A stretch of DNA of 64,000 nucleotides from Planctomycetota bacterium (GCA_014584345.1 JACTNB010000013.1:186001-250000), one strand, 5' to 3'. Shown: positions 51,537-62,130, counted from the stretch's first letter. Translations and numbers: made by a program. The notes: generated by a model not told the origin, from the sequence alone.

Positions 51537-52394
51537 TTATTCTTGTGCCACCGAATCGCGGGGGGTGTTCTTGTCGGCAGACCCGTTCTCGCCCGCAGCG
51601 CCGTTTCCGGAAGTATTTCCCTGCTTTCCCTTGCGAAACCCGCGCGTGGAATCACTGGCCACGAATTCGAGAAACAGTTTGCCCTGTTCGCTGATGGCGC
51701 AGTCCTGCATTTTTTCGAGAGCCTCGCGTCGAGAAAGCTGGGAGCGGTACATCAGGCGGTAGAGTTGTTTGAGCTCCCCGCGGATTTCCGAGGGGACTCC
51801 CGCGCGGACCAGTCCCACCACGTTCAGTCCCACGATTCCACCGGCCTGATCGGTCATCAGGTAAGGGGGGACATCCTGAACGATTTTGGATAGCCCCCCC
51901 ACGATGGCAAATTCCCCGATACGCACAAACTGATGCACGGCGGCGTTCCCGGAAATGATGGCCCGCTTTCCAACGTGCACATGTCCCCCCAGTAGCGCGC
52001 CGCTAACCAGGGTGACATCGTCTTCCAGGATGCAATTATGGGCCACGTGGCTGTTCGTCATGAGAAAGCAGCGATTCCCCACGCTTGTCCGCGTGCCATT
52101 GCCGGTGGCTCGATGGACCGTGACCCCTTCGCGGAGAATGCAGTGATCGCCGATCTCGCAGGTGCTCTCGTCCTGATGAAAGGCACGATCCTGTGGCACA
52201 TCCCCCACGACCGCATGGGAATGGAGCTGGCAGTGCGAGCCGATTTTCGTATGCCCCATCACGATGACGGAGGCGGCAAGATGGGTCTCGGGGCCGATTT
52301 CCACGCCGGCTTCGACGACTGCAAACGGACCTATGGTTACGGAATCATGAATTCTGGCATCGGCGTGAATGCACGCGCTGGGATGAATTCGCAT
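51537..52394 (-). CDS. lpxA: UDP-N-acetylglucosamine O-acyltransferase
   Basis: First enzyme of lipid A synthesis, moving a hydroxyacyl chain from ACP to UDP-GlcNAc. The 285-residue protein is built of hexapeptide repeats (IHPSACIHADARIHDSVTIG and following), with the catalytic histidine His119 in NSHVAHNC and conserved GNAAVHQFVRIGEFA and GLNVVGLVRAGV. The helical C-terminus (LKQLYRLMYRSQLSRREALE) matches LpxA, followed by a Gly/Ser/Asn-rich tail of about 40 residues not usual for the family. It supports lipopolysaccharide synthesis in this organism. Other lpx genes are not in the window. Confidence 0.95.
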   Translation of the reverse strand: MRIHPSACIHADARIHDSVTIGPFAVVEAGVEIGPETHLAASVIVMGHTKIGSHCQLHSHAVVGDVPQDRAFHQDESTCEIGDHCILREGVTVHRATGNGTRTSVGNRCFLMTNSHVAHNCILEDDVTLVSGALLGGHVHVGKRAIISGNAAVHQFVRIGEFAIVGGLSKIVQDVPPYLMTDQAGGIVGLNVVGLVRAGVPSEIRGELKQLYRLMYRSQLSRREALEKMQDCAISEQGKLFLEFVASDSTRGFRKGKQGNTSGNGAAGENGSADKNTPRDSVAQE

Positions 52395-52479
52395 GGGTGT
52401 ACTTCGTTACTAGAATGACAAGTCGGGGAATATTGCCAACCGGAATTCCGGGGCAACATGGGAATACCGGCTTGCCTTC

Positions 52480-52926
52480 CTAACAGCGCAGCACTCGGGG
52501 GTGGCTGCCTCCGGTTCGTTTTTCCCTGGAGGGAAGACTTGTCAACAGGGGAGTCGCGTTCGTTCCCGCGTCTGCTTCACCCGCCAGAACGTCGATGTCG
52601 AGCAGGGGACACAGCCCGAGCGACACAGGGATCTCCCCCTTGACGAACAGCGGAAAGGCTCCCAGCAACTTGACATCTTGGGAAGGAATTGTATCGACAG
52701 GCCCGTCGTCGAAGTCGTCCGGCACCGAACAGCCGACGAGGATGTAGTCGATATCGATGCCAAGCCAACCCCACAAGCCGGGAATCGGCCAGGCGGTCTC
52801 GACTCTCGAATGATCCGCCGTGGCTGACTGCGGAGCGTCGTGGTCGACGACGGGCATCGGAAGATGCAAGACGGTCGCCAGCATCCAGAGCAGGACCAGG
52901 CGATTCCAGTAGGACATCATGTTCAT
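52480..52926 (-). CDS. Possible small secreted or membrane protein
   Basis: A 148-residue frame with a hydrophobic N-terminus (SYWNRLVLLWMLATVLHLPM) resembling a signal sequence, then PIPGLWGWLGIDIDYILVG and SVPDDFDDGPVDTI. Composition (aromatic and acidic, with WGWLGIDIDYI) looks protein-like. No ribosome site is obvious at 52926, and the start may be at a nearby methionine. No family recognised. It could also be a chance frame. Confidence 0.5.
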   Translation of the reverse strand: MNMMSYWNRLVLLWMLATVLHLPMPVVDHDAPQSATADHSRVETAWPIPGLWGWLGIDIDYILVGCSVPDDFDDGPVDTIPSQDVKLLGAFPLFVKGEIPVSLGLCPLLDIDVLAGEADAGTNATPLLTSLPSREKRTGGSHPRVLRC

Positions 52927-53093
52927 ACAATCATGCAGATAAGACCAGCAGACAGGCTCGGTATGCCCGAGTGCATTTGCGGGATATTAAGTCTCTCATC
53001 CGACTTTGAAAAGAGGAGTCCCGCCAGATTTACGTTCTCTTGCGGGAACCGCTCCCGCTACGGTTCCGTTCTGGAAGTCTTCTGTATAGAGGC

Positions 53094-55829
53094 TCAGACG
53101 ATCACACCCGTGGAAGGGCAGTGTCCCGCGCCATGGGCATCGGCCAGCAGGGAGGCAATCAGGGCAGTCCAGCCTGTTTGATGCGAGGCTCCCAGCCCCT
53201 GCCCGGTTTCCGCATGAAAATATTCATGAAACAGGAATAACTTGTTCCAGTGGGGATCCTTCACGTAGCGGGGGTCGCGTCCATGATGCGGTCGCGCCCC
53301 GTGTTCATCCCGGAGAAACAGTTTGAGCAACCGGTGTTCGATCTCGCTGGCCACTTCCCCGAATGTCAGCATTCGGCCCGAACCAGTCGGGCATTCCACC
53401 TTGAGTGTCTCGCCATAAAATTGATGGTAACGGCGAAACGCCTCGATCAGCAGGTAATTCATCGGAAACCAGATGGGCCCCCGCCAGTTGGAATTCCCCC
53501 CGAACATGTACGAATCCGACTCGCCCGGCAAATAACGCACCACCAGTTTTTCACCGCCGCAAGGAAATTCGAACGGTTGCTGTTCGTGCACCTTCGACAG
53601 CGAACGAATCCCATAGGGGGACAGGAATTCCTGTTCGTCGAGTACGTACTTCATCATTCGCAGTAGACGTTCCTCCGAGGGAATCGCCAGCAGCCGCATG
53701 CCACTACCCCCCGCCAGTTCCCGTTGCATGCAAGACATATGCCGCGATAGATTCCGGTTGTTCAGAAACCAGTCCATCCGCTTGCGAAAATCGGGAAGTT
53801 TATTGATGACCTTGTCGAACAGCACATCGACCGTAAACAAAGGGATAATTCCCACCAGCGAGCGAATCCGCAACGGTATCGAACGCCCCTCGTGATGCAG
53901 ATGATCGTAATAGAAGCCGTCTTCCTCGTCCCACAGGCCTTTGCCATCCAGCGTGTTCATCGCTTCCGCGACATGCAGGTAATGCTCGAAGAACTTGGAG
54001 GCCATATCCTCGTACACGGGATTTTTCGCGGCCAACTCGAAGGCCATCGACAACATGCTGGAACAGAAATAGGCGACCCAGGCGGTACCATCGGCCTGTT
54101 CAAGATGTCCCCCGGTCGGCAGGGGCTTGGAGCGATCGAAAATTCCGATGTTATCCAACCCCAGGAAGCCTCCCGCGAAGATATTCTTTCCGCGAATGTC
54201 CTTGCGATTCACCCACCAGGTGAAGTTCAGCAGCATTTTTTGAAACGCCCGTGCCAGGAATTGCCGATCCCCGCCCGTCGAACTGCTGGCCGTCATCTGA
54301 TAAAACCGCCAACAGGCCCAGGCATGCACGGGGGGATTGACATCGCCCAGGGCCCATTCATACGCAGGCAGTTGCCCGTTGGGATGCATGTACCATTCCC
54401 GCAGGAAGAGCAGGAGTTGATCCCTGGCGAATTGCGGGTCGAGCCGGGTAAAGGGGATCATGTGAAAAGCCAGATCCCAGGCCGCGTACCAGGGATACTC
54501 CCACTTATCGGGCATGGAAATGATATCGCGGTTGTGGAGGTGCGGCCATTCACTGTTGCGCCCGCCGGGGCGCGCGGGCATTTCCGCCAGCGATTCTCCC
54601 GCCAGCCAGTCCTCGACAACGTAATGATAAAACTGCTTCGACCACAACAGCCCCGCATGGGCTTGCCGCATCAGTTCCCGTTCTTCTCCCGAGACTCCCG
54701 CGGGAATGACGCTCTCGGAAAATTCATCCGCCTCGCGCCGCCGCTGCTCCAGTACGTCCGCGAAGTCCGCGCCCAGGCGGGATTCCACGGATTCATTCCC
54801 CAGTTCCCCCTGCGCTGTCAACCGAAGTGGAATCACCGCCGAGCCGGCGGCAGGTATGTCCAGCACGTAATAGGCGGCGGCCTTGGTCCCGTGGGGTCGC
54901 GGATTGATCGCGTCGGCATCCCCGTGAATGACATAGTCGTGGAAGGCATCCTTCGCGCCCCGGGCCGGCGCCGGCTTGCCAAACAGCCGTGCCTCGTGCG
55001 TTTCATTTTCCGTGAAGAGCCAGGTCGGGGGTTGACCCGCGGGGTTGTTTCCAGCCGCCAACTGGTATGTATCCAGGTCGGGCAGATGGGCCACCAGTTC
55101 TCCCGCCTGCAACCAGATTGCGGGACGGGGGGTGAGTTGATCGGGCGGCTGCCAGCTCCAGGTATTTCGCAACCACAACGTGGGCAGCAGATGCAATCGG
55201 GCAGGTTCCGGCCCGCGATTCTCGATGGTGATCTGGATCAGGATATCGTTGGGGGAGGCCTTGGCATATACGATGAACACATCGAAATAGCGGTTTTCGT
55301 CGAAAATGCCAGTGTCGATCAATTCATATTCCGGTTCCTGCCGCGAGCGGCCCCCGTTTACCCGGACCAGTTGCTCGTAGGGGAAGGGGGCCTGTGGATA
55401 CTTGTACAAGGCCCGCATGTAGGAATGCGTGGGGGTCGAATCGAGATAATAATAACACTCCTTGACATCCTCGCCGTGATTCCCCTCCGGTCCTGTCAGT
55501 CCGAAGAGACGCTCCTTCAAGATGGAATCCTGGCCATTCCACAGCGCCAGCCCGAAGCAGAGCCGACATTGGCGATCCGTAATTCCCAGCAGGCCGTCCT
55601 CTCCCCAGCGATAGGCCCGGCTCCGCGACTGTTCGTGCGTGAAGAAATGCCACGATTCCCCATCCCGGGAGTAATCCTCGCGGACCGTCCCCCACTGACG
55701 CTCCGAAAGATATGGCCCCCAGCGCTTCCAGTTCTGCTCCCGGAGACTGTCTTCCAGCAGGCGGCGATGCTCGGCGGTAAAGGACGTTTGTGAATCAACG
55801 GTCACGTGGACACTCACCTTTACATTCAT
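53094..55829 (-). CDS. GH63/MGH1-like glycosidase
   Basis: A 911-residue glycoside hydrolase of the GH63-related (alpha/alpha)6-barrel group that includes mannosylglycerate hydrolases and processing glucosidases. N-terminal beta-sandwich segments (YLSERQWGTVREDYSRDGES, RWGEDGLLGITDRQCRLCFG) lead to the barrel with DKWEYPWYAAWDLAFHMIPF, QLPAYEWALGDVNPPVHAWA, EQADGTAWVAYFCSSM and NSNWRGPIWFPMNYLLIEAF, where the acidic catalytic residues of the family lie. No signal peptide, so probably cytoplasmic glycogen- or osmolyte-related sugar turnover. GTG at 55805 preceded by AAAGGTGA is an alternative start. Confidence 0.9.
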   Translation of the reverse strand: MNVKVSVHVTVDSQTSFTAEHRRLLEDSLREQNWKRWGPYLSERQWGTVREDYSRDGESWHFFTHEQSRSRAYRWGEDGLLGITDRQCRLCFGLALWNGQDSILKERLFGLTGPEGNHGEDVKECYYYLDSTPTHSYMRALYKYPQAPFPYEQLVRVNGGRSRQEPEYELIDTGIFDENRYFDVFIVYAKASPNDILIQITIENRGPEPARLHLLPTLWLRNTWSWQPPDQLTPRPAIWLQAGELVAHLPDLDTYQLAAGNNPAGQPPTWLFTENETHEARLFGKPAPARGAKDAFHDYVIHGDADAINPRPHGTKAAAYYVLDIPAAGSAVIPLRLTAQGELGNESVESRLGADFADVLEQRRREADEFSESVIPAGVSGEERELMRQAHAGLLWSKQFYHYVVEDWLAGESLAEMPARPGGRNSEWPHLHNRDIISMPDKWEYPWYAAWDLAFHMIPFTRLDPQFARDQLLLFLREWYMHPNGQLPAYEWALGDVNPPVHAWACWRFYQMTASSSTGGDRQFLARAFQKMLLNFTWWVNRKDIRGKNIFAGGFLGLDNIGIFDRSKPLPTGGHLEQADGTAWVAYFCSSMLSMAFELAAKNPVYEDMASKFFEHYLHVAEAMNTLDGKGLWDEEDGFYYDHLHHEGRSIPLRIRSLVGIIPLFTVDVLFDKVINKLPDFRKRMDWFLNNRNLSRHMSCMQRELAGGSGMRLLAIPSEERLLRMMKYVLDEQEFLSPYGIRSLSKVHEQQPFEFPCGGEKLVVRYLPGESDSYMFGGNSNWRGPIWFPMNYLLIEAFRRYHQFYGETLKVECPTGSGRMLTFGEVASEIEHRLLKLFLRDEHGARPHHGRDPRYVKDPHWNKLFLFHEYFHAETGQGLGASHQTGWTALIASLLADAHGAGHCPSTGVIV

Positions 55830-56152
55830 TCGACAGGTGAACGGACTTCGGGCCGAAGAGAGCGCTTGCGGTCCTGACAGGGCTGGCTTCCGATACTGTA
55901 TCGCAGAAGCCCGAGAACCTCAAACTCCCCGTGCATCCTGGGGATCCGTCTGCCATTATCCGACGCTGGCGCGTTCGGTATTGGCTGCCATGCCGAGGAC
56001 ATGTCCCGGTATTTGCATCGTAAAGGGGTTACGAGCCGTGCCCGTCACGGCGTGTTGATTTAATCTCGTCTTGAGTTTTTTTGTGAAGCGTTATTCTCCG
56101 TGTGGAAGGAGCATGCATGGCGGATTTTGCGAAGCCCCCCGTAGGTCGGGAT

Positions 56153-56337
56153 TACCAGCCGCGACCGTGAGGAAGCGGGCCAGGGTAGAGCGGCATTCCA
56201 CGTGTAGTGCTCAACGCGTGTGGACTCCGTGGCGGGAGAGAGTGTTGCAGGATGTCGCGCCCGCCAGGCCCGCTTCCTGACGGGCGCGGCTAGTTCGCCG
56301 AAGCCAGCAATCCTGGATTATTGACCCGGGCGGGTTA
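56153..56337 (+). repeat. Dispersed repeat with inverted 30-bp cores
   Basis: Core ACCAGCCGCGACCGTGAGGA (56154 onward, to 56182) and inverted core GGCCCGCTTCCTGACGGGCG (56267 onward, to 56295) bound a 142-base unit. The segment 56291-56337 (TAGTTCGCCGAAGCCAGCAA onward, with ATTGACCCGGGCG) matches 17310-17356. The element lies in the 536-base gap between two minus-strand genes; the remainder of that gap (55830-56152) has no credible gene. Confidence 0.85.
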
Positions 56338-56365
56338 TCCGAGGTAGAACTGCATACGCCGAGTG

Positions 56366-57403
56366 TCACGGCTGGAACAGGCTCGATTCCGACTTTTGCT
56401 CTGGCAGTTTTTCCAGCAGTTCGCATGCCGCTTCGTCCTGTATGGGAAACTGTTGCATCATCTGTTGCTTGAAACGTCGATCGCCCCGCGTGTAGAGGAA
56501 CACCGAAAAGAGCGTGCCGAAACCGACCACCCCCGCCAGCAGCAGAATGTACGGCTCCAATCCGGTTCCCGAGGGGGGAAGTTCCCGGGCAATCCTCGGC
56601 TCCACCAGCGAGGCCAGCAAGAGCGGCGCCACGTGCATCCCGCCCTGGGAGGCATAGCTGTATTGCTTGAAAAAGTAACCCGTCAATTCAACCGAAACCG
56701 CGACATTCTCTCCCAGCGGCAACCGGGGGTCGAGATGCGTTGTCACCACCCGCCACGGATCATTCCCCGAATCGGCGGTCATCAACCACACTTCGTACGC
56801 TTCCTCGATGCCGAACTCGTTCTCGTTCACGTCGATCGGCATAATCCGCCGCGCAGTCCCATGAATGAACACCGGCAATCCCCGATACATCTCCGGATCG
56901 CGGATCAAATTCACATGCAGGACATCCCGGCGGGACTGCTTCCGCAGGAACTCCTCGTCGAGACGACTCACATGTGCCAGTATCCGGTAGTACCCACTGG
57001 CCTCCTCCGCGCGAATGCCCAGCGTGTTGTCATCCACTTTCTCGATCCATTCCCTCGGCACGCGTCGACTTGCATCGGGATCGGGAAGCGTCGACCTCCT
57101 GCCGACAGATTCCTTGTCCGTCTCCCGCGCCCCAGGCGAATCAAACGCGGGGGGAGTGCCGTCCCTTTCCTCTCCCGATACGATCCTCGGTTCCAGACTG
57201 CCCGATTCGGCGGACGGAACGGGAGCAGGGCCATTCGTGGCCGTTTCATTATCCGGTGGAATTAACCAGTACCACGATTCGGGACGAGCTGCCCACGTGA
57301 CGGCCAACACCACGAAGGAAAGCGTGAGCACCAGCCCCAGGAGCCGTCGTTGATCCTTGGCATTCAAATAGGGCGCGGGTGTGGGGGGATCACCAAAACG
57401 CAT
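56366..57403 (-). CDS. Membrane protein of unknown function
   Basis: A 345-residue protein with two transmembrane segments: near the N-terminus (LLGLVLTLSFVVLAVTWAA) and near the C-terminus (YILLLAGVVGFGTLFSVFLY), with a cytoplasmic tail after the latter (GDRRFKQQMMQQFPIQDEAA). Between them is an extracytoplasmic domain: YYRILAHVSRLDEEFLRKQ, DVLHVNLIRDPEMYRGLPVF, IHGTARRIMPIDVNENEFG and YEVWLMTADSGNDPWRVV, perhaps an OB-like fold. I do not recognise a characterised family. Its position gives no clue: a repeat and a glycosidase lie on one side, a divergent GT-C-like gene on the other. Confidence 0.82.
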   Translation of the reverse strand: MRFGDPPTPAPYLNAKDQRRLLGLVLTLSFVVLAVTWAARPESWYWLIPPDNETATNGPAPVPSAESGSLEPRIVSGEERDGTPPAFDSPGARETDKESVGRRSTLPDPDASRRVPREWIEKVDDNTLGIRAEEASGYYRILAHVSRLDEEFLRKQSRRDVLHVNLIRDPEMYRGLPVFIHGTARRIMPIDVNENEFGIEEAYEVWLMTADSGNDPWRVVTTHLDPRLPLGENVAVSVELTGYFFKQYSYASQGGMHVAPLLLASLVEPRIARELPPSGTGLEPYILLLAGVVGFGTLFSVFLYTRGDRRFKQQMMQQFPIQDEAACELLEKLPEQKSESSLFQP

Positions 57404-57786
57404 GGCTGCTTCCTAGGGGTCTCTGCGGACGGATACGATCTCTCGATTGGGAATACCCTTCCATGATACGCGATCAGGGACAGGAACTCATCTCCATTTT
57501 ACGGATTGCCCGCCAGAAGAAGACAGCCCCCGCTGTCGCGAAATCGACACAAACGCCCTATCCCGTGACCCGACCATGCCGATTACCACCCATTTTTCCG
57601 ATTCCGCATTTGTATTTCCCCTGTTTCAGACGTAAGTTTGATCGCATGGTGAAAAATTGCATCGTTGAGGCAATTTTTCACCTCCCCTGCGTGTTATGAC
57701 TGTCTCGAGTATTCCTCCCGTTCGGTTCTCCCGGGGATTGCTGAACCCGAACGGATCCCAAAATCCCGCAAGGGAAAGTCAAATCC
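57404..57786. other. Intergenic region between divergent membrane protein genes
   Basis: About 380 bases. Around 57650-57685 there is an imperfect inverted repeat (GAAAAATTGC ... GCAATTTTTC) close to T-rich sequence, which may be a regulatory structure or terminator. No gene recognised. Confidence 0.4.
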
Positions 57787-59448
57787 GTGAATTCCGCCGA
57801 ACCCGTAGAATCGCCAGAATTGCCCACCTCGGAGAACGCCTCCGAGTCTAAGGGGAACCGGCCCGATGCCTCGCAGCTTGAAGACCGCGTCCCCGAATGG
57901 GCACGATTAGGTCGGCAGACGGTCCTCTGGACGGTGATTCTGGGCATCCTGTGGATGTTTTTGAGCTATCAGCCGTTGTGGCACACGGATCTCTGGGGAC
58001 ACTTGTTTTACGGAAAGCTGATTGTCGAACAACGGGCCATCCCCGAAACGGAACCCGTACTCCCTCTGGCGGGAGGGGTGCCGTTCCGCGATACCGCCTG
58101 GTTATCCCAGGTGCTGGCCTACGGCTTTTACTCCTGGAAAGGAGTCACGGCAATGCGATTCCTGTTTGCATTGCTGCTGATGACCTGCGTGCTTGCATTG
58201 CTGATCCGCTTCCGGGAGCGTACCGACTCCGCTGGTCTGTGCCTGCTGGGACTCGCTATTTTTATGTGCGTGGCCTGGAAATCACTGGCCATTATCCGAC
58301 CGCAACTGGCGGGTCTGGCCTGCTATGTGGTCCTGCTATCATTGGTGTCTGCCCGGCAGTGGACTCGCTGGATCTGGGTGATCGTGCCGCTGCTGTTCGT
58401 GGCCTGGGCCAATCTGCATGGCTCTTTCCCCATGGGGATTGGCCTGCTGGGCCTGCTCCTGCTGGGGCGTGCGGGCGATGTCTGGCTGAGAACCGGGAGC
58501 TTTGCCCGCGCCTGCCAGGATGCCCGGGCCCGCCAACTGCTCCTGTTGACGGAACTCGCCTTGATCGCCGTGCTCATCAACCCCTATGGACTGGGAATTT
58601 TCGCGGCAATACAGTCCATCTCGCGAGATCCGAATCTGCGGCAACTCGTCGAATGGGAACCCGTCACGCTGCGGATGGCTCATGGCATGGGATTCGCCGT
58701 GGCCACGCTCCTGCTGATGTCGGTGTATCGGTTGTCGCCGCGCCGGGTCTCCCTTGCCGAACCCCTGCTCCTCTGGGGCATGGGGTTGGTCTCGCTGTGG
58801 TCGGTGCGGATGATGGTCTGGTGGTCCCCCCTGGCAGCCTGGTTTTTTGTGTTGCATGCCAGTTCAATCTTCGCACAGAGACAACGCAGGCATCGGCGGA
58901 ATATCGCGGAAATCGAAACCGACAATGAACCCGAATTGCTGCCGGGACGTTCGGGATTGAATACCGTATTGACGATTGGATTGATCTGGATCTTCTTTTC
59001 CTACACTCCCTTCGGCGCTACCCTGCTGCACGGCTATCCCCGGGAGGATGCGGAATTCACGCGTCTCTTCAAGCGGAATGTCTCCCGGCACACGCCCGTC
59101 GATCTCGCAACCTACCTGGGGAAACATCCTCCACAAGGACTGGTGCTGAATACCTACGAATGGGGCGACTACCTGTTATGGGCTGGTCCACCCGGAATTC
59201 AACTGTATACTAATTCCCATGCCCATCTCCTCCCGCAAGAAATCTGGGACGACTACTTCGTGATGACCCAGGGAGGCGCCGGTTGGGAGGACAAACTGGC
59301 TCGATATGGCATTAACACCATCATTGCGGATTACCACTATCGGGGAAGGTTGATCGAAGTTCTCAAGCAGAATGCCGAATGGCAACTCGACTACGACGAT
59401 TCCCTCGGGGCGATCTTCCTCCGCAAGGAACCTTACCCGAATTACTGA
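57787..59448 (+). CDS. GT-C-like polytopic membrane protein
   Basis: A 553-residue protein with about ten transmembrane helices in residues 45-420 and a soluble C-terminal domain. The first loop HTDLWGHLFYGKLIVEQRAI followed by PFRDTAWLSQVLAYGFYS is like the acidic motif loop of GT-C glycosyltransferases (GT39/GT83 style), and RPQLAGLACYVVLLSL is also common in that fold. The C-terminal part has LVLNTYEWGDYLLWAGPPGI and YTNSHAHLLPQEIWDDYF. Whether it transfers sugar is not proven. The GTG at 57787 has AAGGGAAAG about ten bases upstream. The next gene follows after 64 bp on the same strand. Confidence 0.82.
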   Translation: MNSAEPVESPELPTSENASESKGNRPDASQLEDRVPEWARLGRQTVLWTVILGILWMFLSYQPLWHTDLWGHLFYGKLIVEQRAIPETEPVLPLAGGVPFRDTAWLSQVLAYGFYSWKGVTAMRFLFALLLMTCVLALLIRFRERTDSAGLCLLGLAIFMCVAWKSLAIIRPQLAGLACYVVLLSLVSARQWTRWIWVIVPLLFVAWANLHGSFPMGIGLLGLLLLGRAGDVWLRTGSFARACQDARARQLLLLTELALIAVLINPYGLGIFAAIQSISRDPNLRQLVEWEPVTLRMAHGMGFAVATLLLMSVYRLSPRRVSLAEPLLLWGMGLVSLWSVRMMVWWSPLAAWFFVLHASSIFAQRQRRHRRNIAEIETDNEPELLPGRSGLNTVLTIGLIWIFFSYTPFGATLLHGYPREDAEFTRLFKRNVSRHTPVDLATYLGKHPPQGLVLNTYEWGDYLLWAGPPGIQLYTNSHAHLLPQEIWDDYFVMTQGGAGWEDKLARYGINTIIADYHYRGRLIEVLKQNAEWQLDYDDSLGAIFLRKEPYPNY

Positions 59449-59512
59449 GCGGGCTCCGACAACGCGGACTCGACTACTCCCGATTTGTTGTTATTACGGA
59501 AAGTTCCTGGAC

Positions 59513-60754
59513 ATGCGCGGTTTCGTCTTCTGGTTCATTCAGGTGGCCTTGATCGGTTCCTACCTGCTGGCCTATGGGTTCGCCACGCCCGACACGCGAC
59601 AGGACATCAAGCAGGAAATCACTGGACGCCAACAGGTCCCCCAGCTGACACTCACGCGTGTCGAACCGCTTCGCGTCGCGCCGCTGTTCGATCGCCCCGA
59701 GATGGTCTCCGATGAAGATCTGGCCGCCGTCCTCTGGCAGATTCGACCCGAATTCCCACGCAAGGAATTGCGACCCAACCTGGTGGAACACGCCATTCGC
59801 GCCTGGTCCGTCCAGGCGGAATTCCACGACCCCGCCATCCTCTCCGGACAGGAAATGCTCGATTTTCTGCTCGATCACGGCACCTATCTGCTCTCCTGGA
59901 CCGATAAGGATACCCCACTCCTGGAAGACCGCGGCACCGGCGTGGGCGTCAACTGGGGACGCTACCGCAGCGCCTCCGTCCATCACGATCATATGCTCGC
60001 CAGCGTTACCGAGGCCGGCGCCCGGCTCGACTCCACCGTGTTTCTGCCAAGTCAACGAGTGTTGACTCTGGAAGATGTCCTGCGCGAAGCCCTGCGCGAT
60101 TTCCGGCTCGATGAACGGGAAACGGAATGGTCGGCTCTGGCCTTTGGCCTGTGGCTCCCCCCCGCCAAAAACTGGCGTGCTGCCGATGGTCGCGAACTCT
60201 CGTTCGATCTCCTCGCACAGCGATTGATTCGCGGGCATCTCGAATTAGGGGTTTGCAGCGGCACGCATCGCGTTTATTCCCTGATGCTCCTGTGGCGGCT
60301 CGACCAGGAATTCGACATCCTCGGCGACGAAATGGCCGACCGCGTTTATGCCCATCTCGAACTGGTCCGTGATTTGATCTCCGACTCCCAATTCGAAGAC
60401 GGACACTGGCCCTCCAACTGGGATGCCGGCGCACAAGCCTTGATCAATCCCCGCAAGGACGAACTCAAGGATATCGTCATCGCCACCGGGCACCACCTGG
60501 AATGGCTCGCCATCGCACCCCCCGAACTGCATCCACCACAGGCACACATCGAAAAGGCTGCTGATTGGATCATCAAGACCACCAAACAGCAATCCCACGC
60601 GGGAATCCTCGCACGCTATACCTTCTTCAGCCACGTCGGCAACGCCCTCGCCATGTGGCGGAAAACCAGCCCCAGTGACTTCTGGAAACGCTGGCAGACC
60701 GAACACCCGGACTACCGCTACGAACCACCTGCCACCACCCCGGACGCCCCCTAA
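59513..60754 (+). CDS. Anchored alpha-helical protein of unknown function
   Basis: A 413-residue protein with an N-terminal signal anchor (MRGFVFWFIQVALIGSYLLA). The rest is soluble and mainly helical: EMLDFLLDHGTYLLSW, LLEDRGTGVGVNWGRYRSAS, FDLLAQRLIRGHLELGVCSG, THRVYSLMLLWRLDQEFDIL and SDSQFEDGHWPSNWDAGAQA. The last segment and repeated helices recall alpha/alpha-toroid proteins such as terpene cyclases, but the DxDD motif is absent, so I do not claim that. It follows the GT-C-like gene and is probably cotranscribed. Confidence 0.75.
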   Translation: MRGFVFWFIQVALIGSYLLAYGFATPDTRQDIKQEITGRQQVPQLTLTRVEPLRVAPLFDRPEMVSDEDLAAVLWQIRPEFPRKELRPNLVEHAIRAWSVQAEFHDPAILSGQEMLDFLLDHGTYLLSWTDKDTPLLEDRGTGVGVNWGRYRSASVHHDHMLASVTEAGARLDSTVFLPSQRVLTLEDVLREALRDFRLDERETEWSALAFGLWLPPAKNWRAADGRELSFDLLAQRLIRGHLELGVCSGTHRVYSLMLLWRLDQEFDILGDEMADRVYAHLELVRDLISDSQFEDGHWPSNWDAGAQALINPRKDELKDIVIATGHHLEWLAIAPPELHPPQAHIEKAADWIIKTTKQQSHAGILARYTFFSHVGNALAMWRKTSPSDFWKRWQTEHPDYRYEPPATTPDAP

Positions 60755-60972
60755 TACCAACAGGCAGGTGGAAAATTTTCCAGGTACCAATCCCCCTCGA
60801 AAAACAGTCTTGCGGATGACGACGGATAAAACTCCTAAGACCCGCACGGGACTCCTTTTCTGGCAATTCCAGACCGCCGATGGACCACCTTTCGCATTTC
60901 TCACGCAAAACCCTGCCCCAGCGGTTGACTTTACCGCCGACGAAATGCAACTATCATGCTAGAAAACCATCG

Positions 60973-61390
<418 letters not shown>

Positions 61391-62130
61391 TCTCGGTTAA
61401 CGCGAGAACATCCTTTGATTTGCCGGACTGCCGGGGCATTTGGCGTCAAGCCAGCGCCCAGATCGCGCGCCAGATGCGATTCAATCTGGGCGGTCTGTGC
61501 GGGGCATTCCGCAGGCGAAGCATGAGATCAATGGCGGCCTGAAAAGCGATTTCCACAGGCGTGGTCAGGCTCAGAATGAGGCGGTAGTTTGTCCGCCTTT
61601 CAGCGGGGTACAAAAACTCTGATTCCCTGTAAATTCCAATGATTTCTGAGATTCTGACCGTAACAAGATGACACGGATATTGCACCCTCCGGGTGGTAAC
61701 AGTCGGGGCACACAATGCAAGCACGGCGACCACGACTCACAGATACTCTCTCTGTCTGGGCAAGTTTCTCGACAAGATCATATCGCTTTATTCCAGCTCT
61801 TTCTCCGCTTGGAAGGGCCTCAAGTCAGTTTCCCGATGTGACTTCAGGGGGGGCTCCCCGTAATCTCAATGAGTCAGGGGTGTACTTGGACGCAATCACA
61901 AGTTTATCACACCAGTCCAAAGATTTCTCTCAGACCAACTTCCGCCATCTTGATCGCACGAGAGGACCGCTGGTCCGTTTGCCTCCTGTGGTCGCGTGTT
62001 CATGTTGTGTTTCCTACAAGTTTCTGAAAACTGCCAGGAAACTTGAAACCGCATTGCCCGGACGTCAGTATAACGATCGTTAGGTTATTGTTCTACATGA
62101 GACTTTACACGTGGCCAGCTGGAGAATTTC
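61391..62130. other. Gene-poor region downstream of tRNA-Ser
   Basis: About 740 bases with no credible intact gene. A minus-strand frame (61446-61733; PAERRTNYRLILSLTTPVEI) may be debris of a mobile element. The leader of the next gene ends in GGAG six bases before its ATG. Confidence 0.4.

Noticed and set aside
53892..55793. A 633-codon plus-strand frame opposite the GH63-like gene
   Set aside because: Shadow frame; composition rich in Gly/Arg/Pro/His without motifs, whereas the minus strand carries clear glycosidase segments.
61715..62083. A 122-codon plus-strand frame before the redoxin fusion gene
   Set aside because: No ribosome site or domain and a Ser/Arg-rich chance-like composition.
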